NCBI GenBank assembly: GCA_954871525.1
Contig: OX940871.1
Location: 14,848,532 to 14,912,531 of the forward strand
Source: Parietaria judaica
Lineage: Eukaryota; Streptophyta; Magnoliopsida; Rosales; Urticaceae
Direction: 5' to 3'
Length of the DNA: 64,000 nucleotides
Shown: positions 44,642 to 56,432 of the stretch, in pieces
Position numbering within the stretch: position 1 is the first letter of the stretch
Layout: each line of letters begins with the position of its first letter
Notes under the pieces: model-generated
Seen by the model: only the letters and a program-made list of their open reading frames with translations
Database searches by the model: none
Told to the model about the DNA's origin: nothing
Position numbers and translations under genes: made by a program

Positions 44642-46585
44642 GGAAAGAATTTGTGTCGTTTTTGTTGGACGGAAAAAGAAAAGAAAAGAAAAAACTAACT
44701 ATGGTCGTTTTGTTAACTAGTAAACAGTAAGAGACAAGTTTGTTGTTCTTCTACTTCTACTGCTAATGCCATTTCAAGCTATCAACTGGAAGATCTGATT
44801 ATGTTTTGTTGATGTTCCTTCAAACATTCATATCCATCCTTTTAGGAAGTTGCAGAAATAGAATCAATGCCCACTCTTGTAATTTTGTACCAAATGGCAA
44901 TGCCATGCAAGGTTTTAAATACCGCTTGCCTATCTCGTTTCGCAATTTTCATTTTACGGATATATCGCTTGTCGATGTGTATCTCATAGGTAAGTCGATG
45001 GATATGTCGATGGATATATCGTTTCGCATATCCTCGAAAAAAGATTTTCGATGGGCATGCCGATGGATATTCGAGAAATTTAATACCTTTCCATGAATGC
45101 TTATTTTGGTTTTACTTAGAAAACAATGTGGTGTCTTATTATTTTTAGTGATATTTGCGATAAAAATACTTTAAAGGTATGTGAAAGCAACGGTATAGGT
45201 ATTTTTTTTGTACAATGTATATTTATCTAGGTACGATAAATATACTAAGAGGGTTACTAATAAAAAAATGAAATATATTCTCATTTTCAACTTACTCACA
45301 TTAAGTATTTTTGCCACGAATATTCTCAAAAAAGAGAATATTTTTTTAAGTACCGTTTGTTATGTAGGGTAAGCTTTAACTTTAGCTTTTTTCCCTATCC
45401 ATATTAGTAAGAGATAGAGGGTAAGCAAATTTGGTAATAAAGGATTATTTATTTTTTTTGGTTATGGGAGAATATAAGAAATAAAGAGGAAGATTGTAAA
45501 TTTGTAATACACTTTGGCCATCACTTTCTTATCTTATCTTCAATCTATAGTCAATCATCAAGCATAATTTAATCTAATGTCTTCCAAACTTTTCTCACTT
45601 TGTTGTCTGGTATCTTTAGCTACACAGCACAAGTCAATTAATCATGTTATTCCTTTGATATGATTATTAAGATAGAATGTTACCACATTTTGTTTGATTT
45701 TAATTGGTCATTAAACTGAATCCTATGACCATGATTTGATTACTCGTTGTTCCCTTTGTTTTTGAACAAACATTTTGACACTTTTCAAAGAGGCAGATTG
45801 TGAGGGATTAATTAACTCATTTTCATGTATGTTTGTTTGGTCACATCTCTTGTCTTTGAGTTTGTTAAATTATTTTGTATGTTTTGGTCACTTATTGCGG
45901 GACTGATAATGAGTCATTCTTTTTCCTTATTTGGAAGGTAATAAAAGTTATTATTATTGGATTTCTTCTCTTTTTATCTTCTTGAGAGCACTTGGCATGG
46001 TTGCCCTTATCCAAGAACTCAACCTTCCCTTGCTAGTTGCTAGATTCTAAGTTCTAACACACCTCTTAAATTTCATTTCATTTGTTCATTTTTTTTTTAT
46101 AAATTGTACCTTAGTCCTCATTGAGGGAAATAAAAAGCTCCTAATAATTTTTAGAGTAATTGATAGTAAGATCCTTTACTCTTCATTCTTGTGCATATTA
46201 CTCTCTTAAGTGTACAAGAAAAGTTGAGTCTTATGCTTAATAATTGAGGTGTCATAAAAAATATGGGTGAAAATAGCTAACATGTATACGGTATACCCTT
46301 TAGGTCTATATTTCTAAAATTTAAAAGTAAAGGCGAAAATACTTAAAGTGTTAAAAATTTAAAATCCGTTAGTTCTTCGTGGTCACTGCCCATACAATAA
46401 ATGTACTTGTGGTGCGATAATGATGCCATGCCATTATCTCATAACTATGAATATTTTTTATACTCAAGAAAATACTATTATCTCTCTTTATAATTTTTAA
46501 ATATTATATTAGTCTTCCACTGTCGATGTATACGCATTTCTTCATTGAATTACAAACCAAATTTTCCTAGGATATCTAAGTAAGT
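44642..46585. other. FD 3' region and intergenic DNA, no further gene recognised
   Basis: AT-rich. At 44985-45080 there are repeated GATGGATAT/TCGATGG words. The ORF at 44806-45096 has no recognisable motif. Confidence 0.5.
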
Positions 46586-47209
46586 TGTTGGGATTTCGAT
46601 GAATTTTTCTCAATCCCGAAGTGAAATCACAGGATATCATCGAACAATATAGATCTAGAATTAATTCGAAAATTAAAAGATCGTTTTAGGAACATTACTA
46701 AAATTTGGTACCTATGCCAACAGTACCAAAAATGCAGACTTTTGCCGAATTTTATGGCTGGCCAAATCCTTCTCTTGCTCCGGGATTGAGCACGCCAATT
46801 GCCGTGCCTCTACGTCCTCCACCACATCACTGCGGGAACGTCTGATGACCGGAAAGTACCTCGGAGGATAGGTTAGATCCTTGTCGGTACTTAGACGACG
46901 AAACAATGAAGAACCCGAGAGAAAGCCAAAACTCGAGTTCCAATGGGGGAGGGAGCTCGAATTCTTCTCTAGGCTAGGGTTTAGGATTAGGTTTTAATTA
47001 TGAGTTAAGTGGGTATTTATGATACCTTGTATTTAATCTAATGGGCTTTTTCCATTAAAGGCCCATTACTCTTTTCATTTATTAATCTAATTAATTAATG
47101 TTGTCATAATTAACACTCGAGCCTAATTGGGCCCATTGTGTCGGTTATGGTCTCGGGTCATTACCCAAGTACCCGATGGATATAATTTCCAATTCGGGCA
47201 TAACCTCCA
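46586..47209 (-). repeat. Probable solo LTR (624 bp)
   Basis: Begins TGTTGGGATTTCG and ends ...ATAACCTCCA on +. A 5-bp repeat TAAGT lies on each side (46581-46585 and 47210-47214). Minus-strand promoter features: a CATAAATACC TATA-like box near 47010 and a CT-rich leader (46900-46975). No coding sequence is present. The right end was chosen partly from the duplication, so it is tentative. Confidence 0.5.
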
Positions 47210-47214
47210 TAAGT

Positions 47215-49291
47215 TAGATCTTAATCTTCAAAGTGAGCTTTGAATGAACCTATATGGACTTAAAATCAAGAAATCTTTTCGGACCAATTGATCCTTAAGA
47301 TTCAAAGATGACTATAAGTTGCAAAAACTACTATTACAATTAAGTATTAACACTAAATCAGTCAAGAAAAATACACTTTTGATAGTTTCTAATAATTCAA
47401 AAAAAAATGAATTGCAACAATAATTAAAGATCAAGTTGCGTTGAAATGAGCAAATAACTCACAACTTGAACAAAGAATTGTGAGACAAACATCCTCATAA
47501 ATATATATAGTGGTGGGACTCAGAAAGCTTATTCACAGTTACGTTAGACATCAAAAGTGCATGAAACAAATTAGGTATTTTTGTGTCGTACGTACATTAT
47601 GTATGTCGGTCGTGAGAGAGAGACACAAAATATAAGGTTATGTGGGGACTGTCGAGTGACTCAAAAGGTCAACCAACAACAATGACTCTGAATTGGCTCG
47701 CACTCTGGATTTTAGGTCCCTGCTAAAAGAAACACAACCCAACCTACCCATTATTACTATTTACTACATACTATAGTGAGTATATATAAGGACAAAATTA
47801 TGTCCTCCGTATAGTTCCCAATTTGTACCACCTTCATATACAACATTACAAACCAAGCTTGCTTTGCCTATTGCCTATTCAAGTGGTCACGGTTCAAACT
47901 TTCATGGGTCTTCAATGAGTGCCCCCTTTGTAAACTTGACCAATAGTGCCACCTGTTCTTACACTGAATATATCTAAATCATGCGAGAGTGCATAGTAAC
48001 TTTGGCCGATAGTGTCATCCCATTCAAAAAAAAAATACAACATTACAATACTGCTTCTTTAACCAAAATAAATAAACATAAGACTTATTGTGCTCTTTTG
48101 ATTTTGTGGATTGTCAACATTACTTCGGTTCGGTGAATAGACTTACTGCTGAATTGAACTCATACATAACTAAATGACAAAATAAAATAAAATGACAATG
48201 GTGCATCTTTAATAAAATAAAATTAAATAAAAAACAATAAAAAAAACCCCTAGTACATACCTGATTCGTTTTAAAGCATTTTTATTCAATTTATTGTGCT
48301 TTTTTTTCATTTGATATTCTCACTATCCTTTGTTTAATAGACTTTTTGTTTTTTGTTTTATAATAGTCTCGTCTCGTGATCTAAGAAGATTGAACTAATT
48401 TGTAATCAAAGGAAAAAAATACCCTTAAGTAAGTCATATGCCGCAGACAAATTAAAACTTCAAGTCATTTTAAACTTTAAGGCAAAGTGAACCAAAATGC
48501 AAAATTGAGGAGCAGATGGCAATGAAAATGTCATCCAATTTGCAATTGCAGCACCTAAAGAAAACATACCAAATAGAATAGTGCTTTAAATAATGTTGTT
48601 TTTCCATTCAAAAAAAATAAATGCTGTTTTTTGCAATCCCATTCCCATCTTTGGAGACACTTTTCTTTTTATGGGCTCTTCACCAAAGCAAAGCTACAAG
48701 GACTAAGTTGAAGTGTGAGTGACTACTGAAGCAAGCTAGGGTGAGCACTGGTGAAAGTAAAGCCAATTTTTGCTCATATTCCCTTTTGACCAATGCCAAT
48801 AGAATAGACAATAGTACACAATACACACCAAATAAAGCAAAAGGAATTAATAATTGCAACAAAACTACTCAAAATTATTGCAAGTAACGCAACATATTTT
48901 GAAACTTCAATTGCAGTGAATAAATACTCGATGTCGTAAAATTTGGGTTTGTGATTGAATCTATACCCCATGTCGCCGTTTATATATACGCCTCAGATGA
49001 ACAATTTTTTTCCTACAATTTGAGATTTTCTCAACGTTTTTTTATCTAACGGATGAAAAATAAGTGTTAATTTACGTATAGTATAAACGTGTAAATAAAA
49101 AAAATATTAAAAGAGAAACATGGGATAGAGCCAATAAAAAAATACGAATTTCACAATTTGGGATATTTTGTTAATGGAATTATATGCTTTGGGGATATGC
49201 TATTTTTAACAATTTAGATACTTTTGCCCCAAATATCCCTTAAAGAAACACGAAGAAAAAAAAAACAAAAAAAAACTCTACACTATTTGTA
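47215..49291. other. No gene recognised
   Basis: AT-rich intergenic sequence. The minus ORFs at 48680-48971 are hydrophobic but lack codon or motif support. Confidence 0.5.
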
Positions 49292-49300
49292 CTTTTAATT

Positions 49301-49548
49301 GAGATTAAGCGGCATGAATACCAATTCTTTCTAAAAAAAAAGTTAAAAAAAAAAAGTAATGATAAGGATAGGTTATATTTTCCTAATTGAGATTATAGCA
49401 GTCGAATGACATGGCATGTGGCAGGGTCAACTACATGCTACTGTTATTTGACCAATCGAATGGTGGATGGAGTTAAACAGCCTTATAATTTTAGAGTATT
49501 TGTACTTTGTCTGGGTAAAAAAAATTGGTACTTCTGCCGCTATAACCC
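49301..49548. mobile_element. Mutator-type MITE with near-perfect 9-bp duplication
   Basis: Starts GAGATTAAGCGGCATGAATA and ends with the inverted ACTTCTGCCGCTATAACCC. Flanks are CTTTTAATT (49292-49300) and TTTTTAATT (49549-49557). The ends resemble those of 28080-28446 and 38887-39347. Confidence 0.7.
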
Positions 49549-49983
49549 TTTTTAATTACGGATGGTATTGATATGAGTTTGCTTTTGCTTGGATTTGCTA
49601 TTTCAACAACTACAAATATAGATGCCTCTCTTAAACTTTTTTTTTTCAAGCTTTTAACATTTTTGTTTGGAAAATAGAGACAATGAGACATAAGTTTGGA
49701 AAATATTGAAAATATGACTATGACACAGAGAATAGGAAATAGAGTAATTGTGTATTGTACTCTTTTCAACTTTATTTTAGTGCATTTTACACCTAAAATT
49801 TCAGTTTTTGTTCAATTCGTGCCTTAAAACTTTGCTCTATTGCGAAATATTCCTCTCGAGGAGAGGGTATTCTCCGACTAAAAGAAAATGACATCATATA
49901 CCAAAACAAAATAGAGGACGAATTGCACTACTAAATTGAGCGGGAATTGTCGCCGATTAACCGACAAAAACGAACACAACAAT

Positions 49984-50409
49984 CTAGAATCCAGCTGTAT
50001 GAAAAGAGGAAAAGTAGATTGCAATCTCTTCTGTCAACAATTCACAAGTGATACCGGACTTCTCTTCTTCCATCCGAAACCGGCAAATAGGGCAAGTTCT
50101 TCTAAACGTACTAAACCACCTCTCAACGCATTCCGTGTGGAACCTATGCATACAAGGAAGAAGGCGGGTTCGGTCCTCTTCTTCTTCTTCCTCTAGTGTT
50201 GACAAGCAAACACAACAAAGCTCACCGTCACCCGAGCTGGACTCAGCCGCTGATTCAGACTCGTCAAGCTTCAGCTGGGGAATCAAGTCGATCACATCCG
50301 AAGAAGCGTGACTAGCTAGCTTGATCCTCGGTTTCCCTTTGAAGGCGATTAAGTGATATAGCATGGAGAGTAATCTGTTTAGGACCATTTGTCTGGATGT
50401 GACTACCAT
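49984..50409 (-). CDS. RING-H2 finger protein, probable E3 ubiquitin ligase
   Basis: Single-exon frame of 141 residues. RING-H2 ligases pass ubiquitin from an E2 enzyme to target proteins. The finger is complete: Cys65, Cys68, Cys86, His88, His91, Cys94, Cys106, Cys109 (CCVCL...LPCMHRFHTECVERWF...CPIC), with the Trp after the sixth ligand that contacts E2. Residues 9-23 (VLNRLLSMLYHLIAF) are hydrophobic and could be a membrane or anchor segment. Residues 50-62 are Ser/Glu-rich and 73-79 are poly-Glu. Size and layout resemble the small RHA2/XERICO-type RING proteins that act in abscisic-acid and stress signalling, but the exact subfamily is not certain. The gene stands alone, with MITEs to its right in transcription order. 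Confidence 0.85.
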   Translation of the reverse strand: MVVTSRQMVLNRLLSMLYHLIAFKGKPRIKLASHASSDVIDLIPQLKLDESESAAESSSGDGELCCVCLSTLEEEEEEDRTRLLPCMHRFHTECVERWFSTFRRTCPICRFRMEEEKSGITCELLTEEIAIYFSSFHTAGF

Positions 50410-52029
50410 TTTTATCTTAAGCCTTCACTAATTGAGGGTTAAAGAAGAATTTAAGAGGGAATGTGCGAGACAATCTTTCATTTCCTTGATGTGTTGGGTT
50501 TTGCTTAATTCGGAAGAGAGGTAATTTAAGCTCCAAATATTCAGTGGTTGCACCTAAGAGAATGCTACTTGGCACCATATTTTGCCCACAACAGATGCAA
50601 ATAATTGCAGAACTCGAACTGGCAAGGTTTAAAGACCGCCAACCACAAACCGGTAAGGTGTAAATACCGATTGTACTGATCCAATTTTACGGGTAAGTTG
50701 CAAAATATACCAATGGGGATTTTCTTTATTAAAAAAAAAAAGGAAGAAGAGAGAGAGAGAACTCCAAAATGACCTGTTCTTGATTTTCATTAAATAAATA
50801 TCATAATTAATTAAACATTAAATCTGAAACCGGAATTCCGAATCTGGTTCTCGGGTTTCCATATTTTACGGCATTAGATATAATGGGGATAAGCCTATAT
50901 ATTAATCTTCGAATAGATGGTTATACATCTTAGACTAGTCAAGCTCTGACCCAACCATGATGGTAAGACTTTACCAATGATGCATGGCCCTGAAACATTA
51001 ACCAATATGTTATGGAGAGATTTCCTTGTCAAACAAAAAGAATAAATTAAAAAATATTTCTTCAATGAGTCTCTCTTGAATGATGGATTGCCCGTGAAAT
51101 GATCAAAATACTACTACGACGTAACACCAGATATTGATTTTCGAGAAACTTGATGGTCAAGAAATTATTTCAGCTCACTCTCTAAAAAATTATGAAGAGA
51201 AAACATCTCTTTACATAGACAATAACATGGTAACGGACGTCAAAAACATAATGTTTCAAGCCAAAAACCGATTGCAACAACGATTTTTAGGAGAATCAAT
51301 GACACTACGCAAACTAGAAAAATTTGCACAATCATTCATTCTTGCTGGACAAAAAACCGAAGAAGACAACTGAAAAGCATCCACAAAACTGCAAAAATGA
51401 TATTCATTAATCTTTCCTTATTAAGAAGAAAAATTCAGGAGAAGAGAGTGCCCTGTGAACAATAGATATTGATGGATTCATCAAATTATTAATTTTTACA
51501 AAATGACAATTGCCATACATAAATATGAAGTCTTTTTGGTGGAGCAACAATACAATCAAACAAGGTTACAACTATATTTTATGCGTATATAGACATGATT
51601 TCCAAGAGAAAAGACGGGGAAAACCGAAATTCACCAAAGTGATGAGTCTCCTTTTCTCATTATTGCGAAGAAGAAACAATAAACAATCCTGTATTTTGCT
51701 TCGAGAAAAAGTTCAAAACCTCTCGCTACTATGCAAAGCAATAAATAATCAAAACAAGGTATAAAGCCTAATCAGCTCCTAAGCTGGTCGACAATAAACC
51801 CGAAATCACCAAAATGCCCTTGATAACAGAAAATATAAGAAAATACATAACCCTCTAAACGTGCAAGACAACGCAACCGTCGTCCCCTTCCATGAGATGT
51901 AATAACCGCAGGTCTATCATAATAACAGAAATTTACTTCGTATCTCTTTAATCTTCTCGTATGGACACACATAACAGATCATTGAAATCATGTCATTAAA
52001 TGATACAATTGAGAAAATTGACTGATCAC
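50410..52029. other. No gene recognised
   Basis: Promoter side of the RING gene (minus strand) and 3' side of PREY. The + ORFs at 51134-51373 and 51510-51764 have no recognisable motif. A GA-rich run occurs at 50740-50760. Confidence 0.5.
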
Positions 52030-53036
52030 TCACTGCTTCTTCGACGATTCTGAAGCCTCGACTTCCAGTATTTTTCCATCCTTCGGGACTAAACATGGAA
52101 TCCCATTCTTTATCTATCATAATACACAAGTAACAGTTATGATTAAACTTTTATTACATTCTTCATAGCATGAACAGTTGCAATTAGGTTTGTATAACAT
52201 TGCTTTTTCTTATCGGTTTTACCGCTATAAAGACCTAGATCCTATTTTTTCAATTTTTTAAAATTGAAAATCAAAGGATCTTGTGTTTTAGACCTATAAC
52301 CGATTGCACTAAAGACCTTATTTGGGGCTGAATTCAGTCGTAAGTTCGGTTTTGGACCCATGTATGTATATATAAAATATATCCATAGGAAATTTTTATC
52401 TTCATTCCTGCTAGTTTCATTTATTCATCTACAATAAGCCATAAGAAGATGATAAATATCAAACAAGGGTATTCCTTCTAAATGAGTGTTTGGTACCGGT
52501 TCTCAAAACGCGAAGCGAAGAGCTAATATGGACCTAGATTGGACCTTCTTATTCGGTTTCTTGGATCTTCGATGACAAGGTTTTCGGTTCCGTTTTTCGG
52601 TTTAACTGAACATGCCTATATTTTCACCCAAACCCAAAGCTTCTTTCTTGCCATATTCTAACATCCAATAGAATGGTCACTGATTCCAAAATAAAACATT
52701 TGCACCATTAATGGTGTTCTTCTTCTTCTTCACTGTCTAGAGACTCAGAACTATGTACAGAATACTGTGATCGATTAGGGGGACTCGAACTCACCGGAAA
52801 GGAAACTCCAATGGCGTCGCTTATCAGAGAATTCGTTTCCTCGCAGAACCTAACTCGGACCAAATGCAGAAAAACAAGCATTCAGATCGACGAAAATCGA
52901 AAAGAGATAATGAGAATCGATCGAGAAACTCGCACCTGAGAGGTTGCTTAGAAAGAGGACACACGAGCATGTCGGAGATGGCCTTGTGGAAGCCATGGGA
53001 GGCTTCTTTCAGAAGCTTTCTGGTAAGCCTCACCAT
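52030..53036 (-). CDS. PREY: PREY-like mitochondrial Trm112-family protein, three exons
   Basis: Exons on the minus strand: 53036-52936 (MVRLTRKLLKEASHGFHKAI then SDMLVCPLSKQPL), 52849-52795 (RFCEETNSLISDAIGVSFP) and 52113-52030 (IKNGIPCLVPKDGKILEVEA, ending KKQ). Splice sites are GTGCGA...TTAG and GTGAGT...ATAG, and the frame is continuous for 79 residues. The protein is a Trm112-like small zinc-ribbon fold with the family motif LVCPLSKQPL and GIPCLVP. PREY proteins sit in mitochondria and, in animals, support complex I assembly and coenzyme Q synthesis as methyltransferase partners. The plant role is inferred. One of the four zinc-type cysteines is seen in each of CPLS, FCEE and PCLV. It shares a promoter region with the PPR gene. 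Confidence 0.88.
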
Positions 53037-53039
53037 TGG

Positions 53040-53076
<37 letters not shown>

Positions 53077-53370
53077 CTTCGGACCTTTGAATAGTTGTCG
53101 TTTTTGACAAAAGCGCGTCGTTTAAGAACGGTAAAGATGATTGCGGCATAAGTAGTGAAACTACAAATTAAAAAAAAAAAGGGTAAAAATACGTTATATT
53201 TCACAACCCTGATCTTTGCCCCCACAGTCAAAGCAAAGGAGAAAAGCATCTGCGAAGCCAAATGCTGCCACCGAAGAGCTTCGATTCGAGAGGGAGATGA
53301 AGTGATGCTCGGACATGGCGAAGACCGATTCAAGCTCAGAGGAATCGGATCGAGACCAGAGTCCAAATGA
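53037..53370. promoter_or_regulatory. Bidirectional promoter region between PREY and the PPR gene
   Basis: 334 bp separate the divergent start codons. A (CT)n tract of about 32 bp (53041-53072) lies in the PREY leader, typical of plant 5' UTRs and core promoters. No TATA box is obvious. Confidence 0.55.
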
Positions 53371-55014
53371 ATGGCAAGAGTTCCTTCTTCAATCCCCAAT
53401 CTCGCTCGCTTCACCAAATCCGTCCTCTCTCGCCGCCACTGTAAGCCCGAAGCCTCTCCCTCCGATCCTTCGTCGTCCCCAACCCGCCACTGCCTCTGGC
53501 TCCTCGACGCGTCGAAGCGCGTGACTCAGGTCTGCCAAATCCACTCGCGCTTGGTCTCCTCGGGGCTCTTCGACTCGTTCTGGGCCAGGAAAATCCTCAA
53601 GCTTTACTGGGATTTCGGCGATTTCGATTACACGGTGTTGGTCTTCAGGTACGTCGAGTTTCCCGGTACTTTCTGCGTCAACACGGTCATCAAGGCCTAC
53701 TCACTGAGTTCGACTCCGCGTCAGGCTCTGGTGTTTTACTTTCAGTGGCTGAGAAACGGGTTTTCGCCGAACAGCCATACTTTTGTTCCTCTGGTTTCGT
53801 CTTGCGCGAGGACCGGCTGTGCTAAATCTGGGAAAACTTGCCATGGACAGGTTGTTAAGAACGGCGTTGAAGCCGTGATACAGGTTCGGAACTCGCTGAT
53901 TAGCATGTATGGGAGCTGCGGCGAGGTTGAAACCGCTCGCAAGGTGTTCGATGAAATGTCGGAACGAGATTTGGTGTCTTGGAACTCTCTCGTCGATGGA
54001 TACGCGAAAGCGGGCGAGATGGGACTTGCTCGTGGACTGTTCGAGGCAATGCCCGAGAGAAACGTGGTGTCTTGGAACGTGATTTGCGGCGGGTATTTGA
54101 AAGCCGGGATTCCCGGGAATGTGCTGAAGCTGTTCCGGGAAATGGCGGGGTCGGGGTCAAGAGGGAATGATGTTACAATGGTGAACTTGCTCGCAGCTTG
54201 TGGCCGATCGAAGAGGTTGATCGAAGGAAGATCGGTCCACGGGTTTCTGATCAGAACTGTGTGGGGATCGAGCGTCTTTCTCGACACGGCGTTGATCGAT
54301 ATGTACAGCAAGTGCTGGAGATTGGAAGATGCTTCTCGGGTTTTTGGTGCCATGTCAGAAAGAAATCTGATTTCTTGCAACGCTATGATCCTTGGGCATT
54401 GCCTTCATGGGAACCCGGATGACGGGATAAGTCTATACGCCGAAATGATCGGCCAATGTCAAATCCTACCCGACGAAGTCACTTTCATCGGTCTTCTCTG
54501 TGCCTGTGCCCGTGCCGGCATGTTGGAACAAGGCCGGGGCTACTTCCATCAAATGACCGGCGTGTTCAAATTAAAGCCCAACTTCGCGCATTATTGGTGC
54601 TTGGCCAACATTTTCGCCAGCTCAGGGAACGTCCAGCTAGCGGAGCAAACAATCCGAGGCATACCCGAAGACGTCGTGGACTCGTCGCCAGAATCGATGG
54701 CTTTAGCCAACTTGCTGAGCTCATGTCGTTTCCAAAACGACGTGTCACTCGGAGAAGAGATTGCCAAGTCTCTCATCGAGAAGGAGCCGAGGAAGCTCGC
54801 ATATTACGTGTTTCTCGTGAACGTGTATGCCTTGGCGGGTCGGTGGCAAGACGTCGCCATGGTGAAAGAGACCGTGAAGGCAAAAGCGCTCGACTCTGTG
54901 CCGGGCTGCAATTTAGTAGACTTGAAAGAAATTGTGCACAACCTGAAAGTCGCCGAGAATTGGCAAAAGCACAACACGAAGCCAGATTTTGCGAACTTGG
55001 CTCGACAGTTATAG
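53371..55014 (+). CDS. PLS-class pentatricopeptide repeat protein, E subgroup, 547 residues
   Basis: PPR proteins bind organelle RNA base by base and guide editing, splicing or stability. Intronless frame, as usual. The N-terminus MARVPSSIPNLARFTKSVLS is Arg/Ser-rich and lacks acids, consistent with an organelle transit peptide. Repeats begin near residue 55 (VTQVCQIHSRLVSSGLFDSF) and continue with clear P/L/S units: VRNSLISMYGSCGEVETARK, VSWNSLVDGYAKAGEMGLAR, VSWNVICGGYLKAGIPGNVL, DTALIDMYSKCWRLEDASRV. The C-terminal E-type extension runs from about residue 440 (NLLSSCRFQNDVSLGEEIAK; YVFLVNVYALAGRWQDVAMV). There is no DYW deaminase domain. It resembles Arabidopsis At3g51320 in my memory, which is only a suggestion. 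Editing targets cannot be read from the sequence by eye. Confidence 0.93.
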   Translation: MARVPSSIPNLARFTKSVLSRRHCKPEASPSDPSSSPTRHCLWLLDASKRVTQVCQIHSRLVSSGLFDSFWARKILKLYWDFGDFDYTVLVFRYVEFPGTFCVNTVIKAYSLSSTPRQALVFYFQWLRNGFSPNSHTFVPLVSSCARTGCAKSGKTCHGQVVKNGVEAVIQVRNSLISMYGSCGEVETARKVFDEMSERDLVSWNSLVDGYAKAGEMGLARGLFEAMPERNVVSWNVICGGYLKAGIPGNVLKLFREMAGSGSRGNDVTMVNLLAACGRSKRLIEGRSVHGFLIRTVWGSSVFLDTALIDMYSKCWRLEDASRVFGAMSERNLISCNAMILGHCLHGNPDDGISLYAEMIGQCQILPDEVTFIGLLCACARAGMLEQGRGYFHQMTGVFKLKPNFAHYWCLANIFASSGNVQLAEQTIRGIPEDVVDSSPESMALANLLSSCRFQNDVSLGEEIAKSLIEKEPRKLAYYVFLVNVYALAGRWQDVAMVKETVKAKALDSVPGCNLVDLKEIVHNLKVAENWQKHNTKPDFANLARQL

Positions 55015-55393
55015 CGGTTATTATCGCAAATTGTTAAGTTCAGTTCTTTGTGGTTTAGAAGTGTGATGCGAGAGCAGTTCGATATAGAGATTAGAAGTTT
55101 TTGGTTACTTAAGATTTGATATATTTTTTTTGTTTGGATCACATTGACTTGACATGAGAATAGTCATTTTTGTCATCATATAATAAATTATTGAGAAATT
55201 GCGCCAAATAGCCAAATTGAAACATAGAATTAGCAAAATAGTCAAACTTTAGTTAATTTTGTAAACTAGCCAATTAACATGAAGTGACATTTTAATAATA
55301 TTTTTATCTCTATAATACCCTTTCATTAATCACTTTAATTATAATTTTCGTAATTAATTTAAAAAAATCAGCACAAATCAAGCTTAATTAATT

Positions 55394-55936
55394 ATGCACA
55401 AATTTGGGAATTTAATAACCAATTTGAATCATTTTCCATCGACTCTCTCTCTCTCTCTGTTTATCTTCCCCGACGAGACCCCTCTCAGCGAGTCGGAGGG
55501 CGAGAATCGCATCCTGCGCATCAAGAGGAAGCCCGCTCGCCGCGCGAGCTTCGCCGACACCAAGTACGACGATTGCGTCTGCGAGACGCAGCCCAAGCCC
55601 CGCCCCAACTCCTCACCCAACGCTGCGCTGCAGCCCAACAACGAGCTCCTCAGGTTCTACGGAGACTTGGCCGGCGACAACGACGATTCCGGCAAGGATG
55701 AGGAAAGGAACTCCGAGGGCAGGAAGTCGTTTTTCACGCCGTTGGGATCTCCGTCTCCGGGGGGAGCAGCACCGCCGGCTCCTGCGCCTCCAACGACGAT
55801 GAGATTTCGCTGTCCCCGTCGCGCGCGAAGGAGCTCCTCCATCGGAGCACTCGCTCGGAAACACCGAGGCCACGACGATCGACGGCGAAACTTCGGCGGT
55901 CTTACGGGAAAGAGAGAGATTATTTTTTGTATTTAA
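55394..55936 (+). pseudogene. Captured host-gene fragment inside the Pack-MULE
   Basis: The + frame from about 55465 encodes FPDETPLSESEGENRILRIK, continuing RKPARRASFADTKYDDC and later NNELLRFYGDLAGDNDDSGK and GRKSFFTPLGSPSPGG. In the original gene the text after GSPSPGG probably continues in another frame (ASNDDEISLSPSRAKELL-type), so a small indel seems to lie near 55760. I do not recognise the parent gene. It is charged and low in complexity, without a known domain. The ATG at 55394 lies in the terminal repeat side and is probably not the ancestral start. Expression is unknown. Confidence 0.5.
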
Positions 55937-55984
55937 AATATTTGATTATTGTATTTAAATTTTAATATGAATAATATTTTTTAT

Positions 55985-56112
55985 TGTTAATTTGCGTTGA
56001 TTCGTTGCTAATTTACGTTGATTCGTTGTTGATTTACGTTTAATTTGTTGTTGATTTACGTTGATTCGTTGTTGATTTACGTTAATTTGTTGTTGATTTA
56101 CGTTAATTCGCG
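55985..56112. repeat. Short tandem array GTTGATTTACGTT(G/A)ATT(C/T)
   Basis: About six imperfect copies of a 20-21-bp unit (TTGTTGATTTACGTTGATTCG) inside the Pack-MULE. Confidence 0.8.
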
Positions 56113-56432
56113 TCTTTAATTTGTTGATATTTTTTGAAAAAAAAATAAATCCGAAAATTATATGAATGTTTTGAATTTAAAATTTGAATTATACAAAGAA
56201 GGGGGTTTGATTTTGATTGTTACCATGTTAATACCTATTTCAATTAATAGCAATATTTTCAATTAATGAAAATAAATAAATTTTTTAAATTTATTAAAAC
56301 ATGAGGGCAATAATGTAATTGGATTTTCATTTAAATGGTTAATTGGCTAGTTTACAAAATTAACCAAAGTTTGACTATTTTGCTAAATACACTTTCAAAT
56401 TTGACTATTTTTCCAAAGTGCCCTAAATTATT

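Larger units (their letters stand above)
55193..56423. mobile_element. Pack-MULE-like element carrying a GC-rich gene fragment
   Basis: The 1231-bp element has long imperfect inverted ends of about 90 bp. The left arm contains TAGCAAAATAGTCAAACTTT and TTTTGTAAACTAGCCAATTA, and the right arm contains their exact or near complements (56327-56400). The 9-bp duplication TAAATTATT is perfect (55184-55192 and 56424-56432), as for Mutator-like elements. The interior 55470-55900 is strongly GC-rich and codon-like, quite unlike the AT-rich ends. There is no transposase, which is the definition of a Pack-MULE. Confidence 0.85.

Noticed and set aside
52824..53417. 197-codon minus frame across the PREY-PPR region
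   Set aside because: Only its inner part, from the ATG at 53036, matches PREY; the rest reads through the promoter and intron 1.
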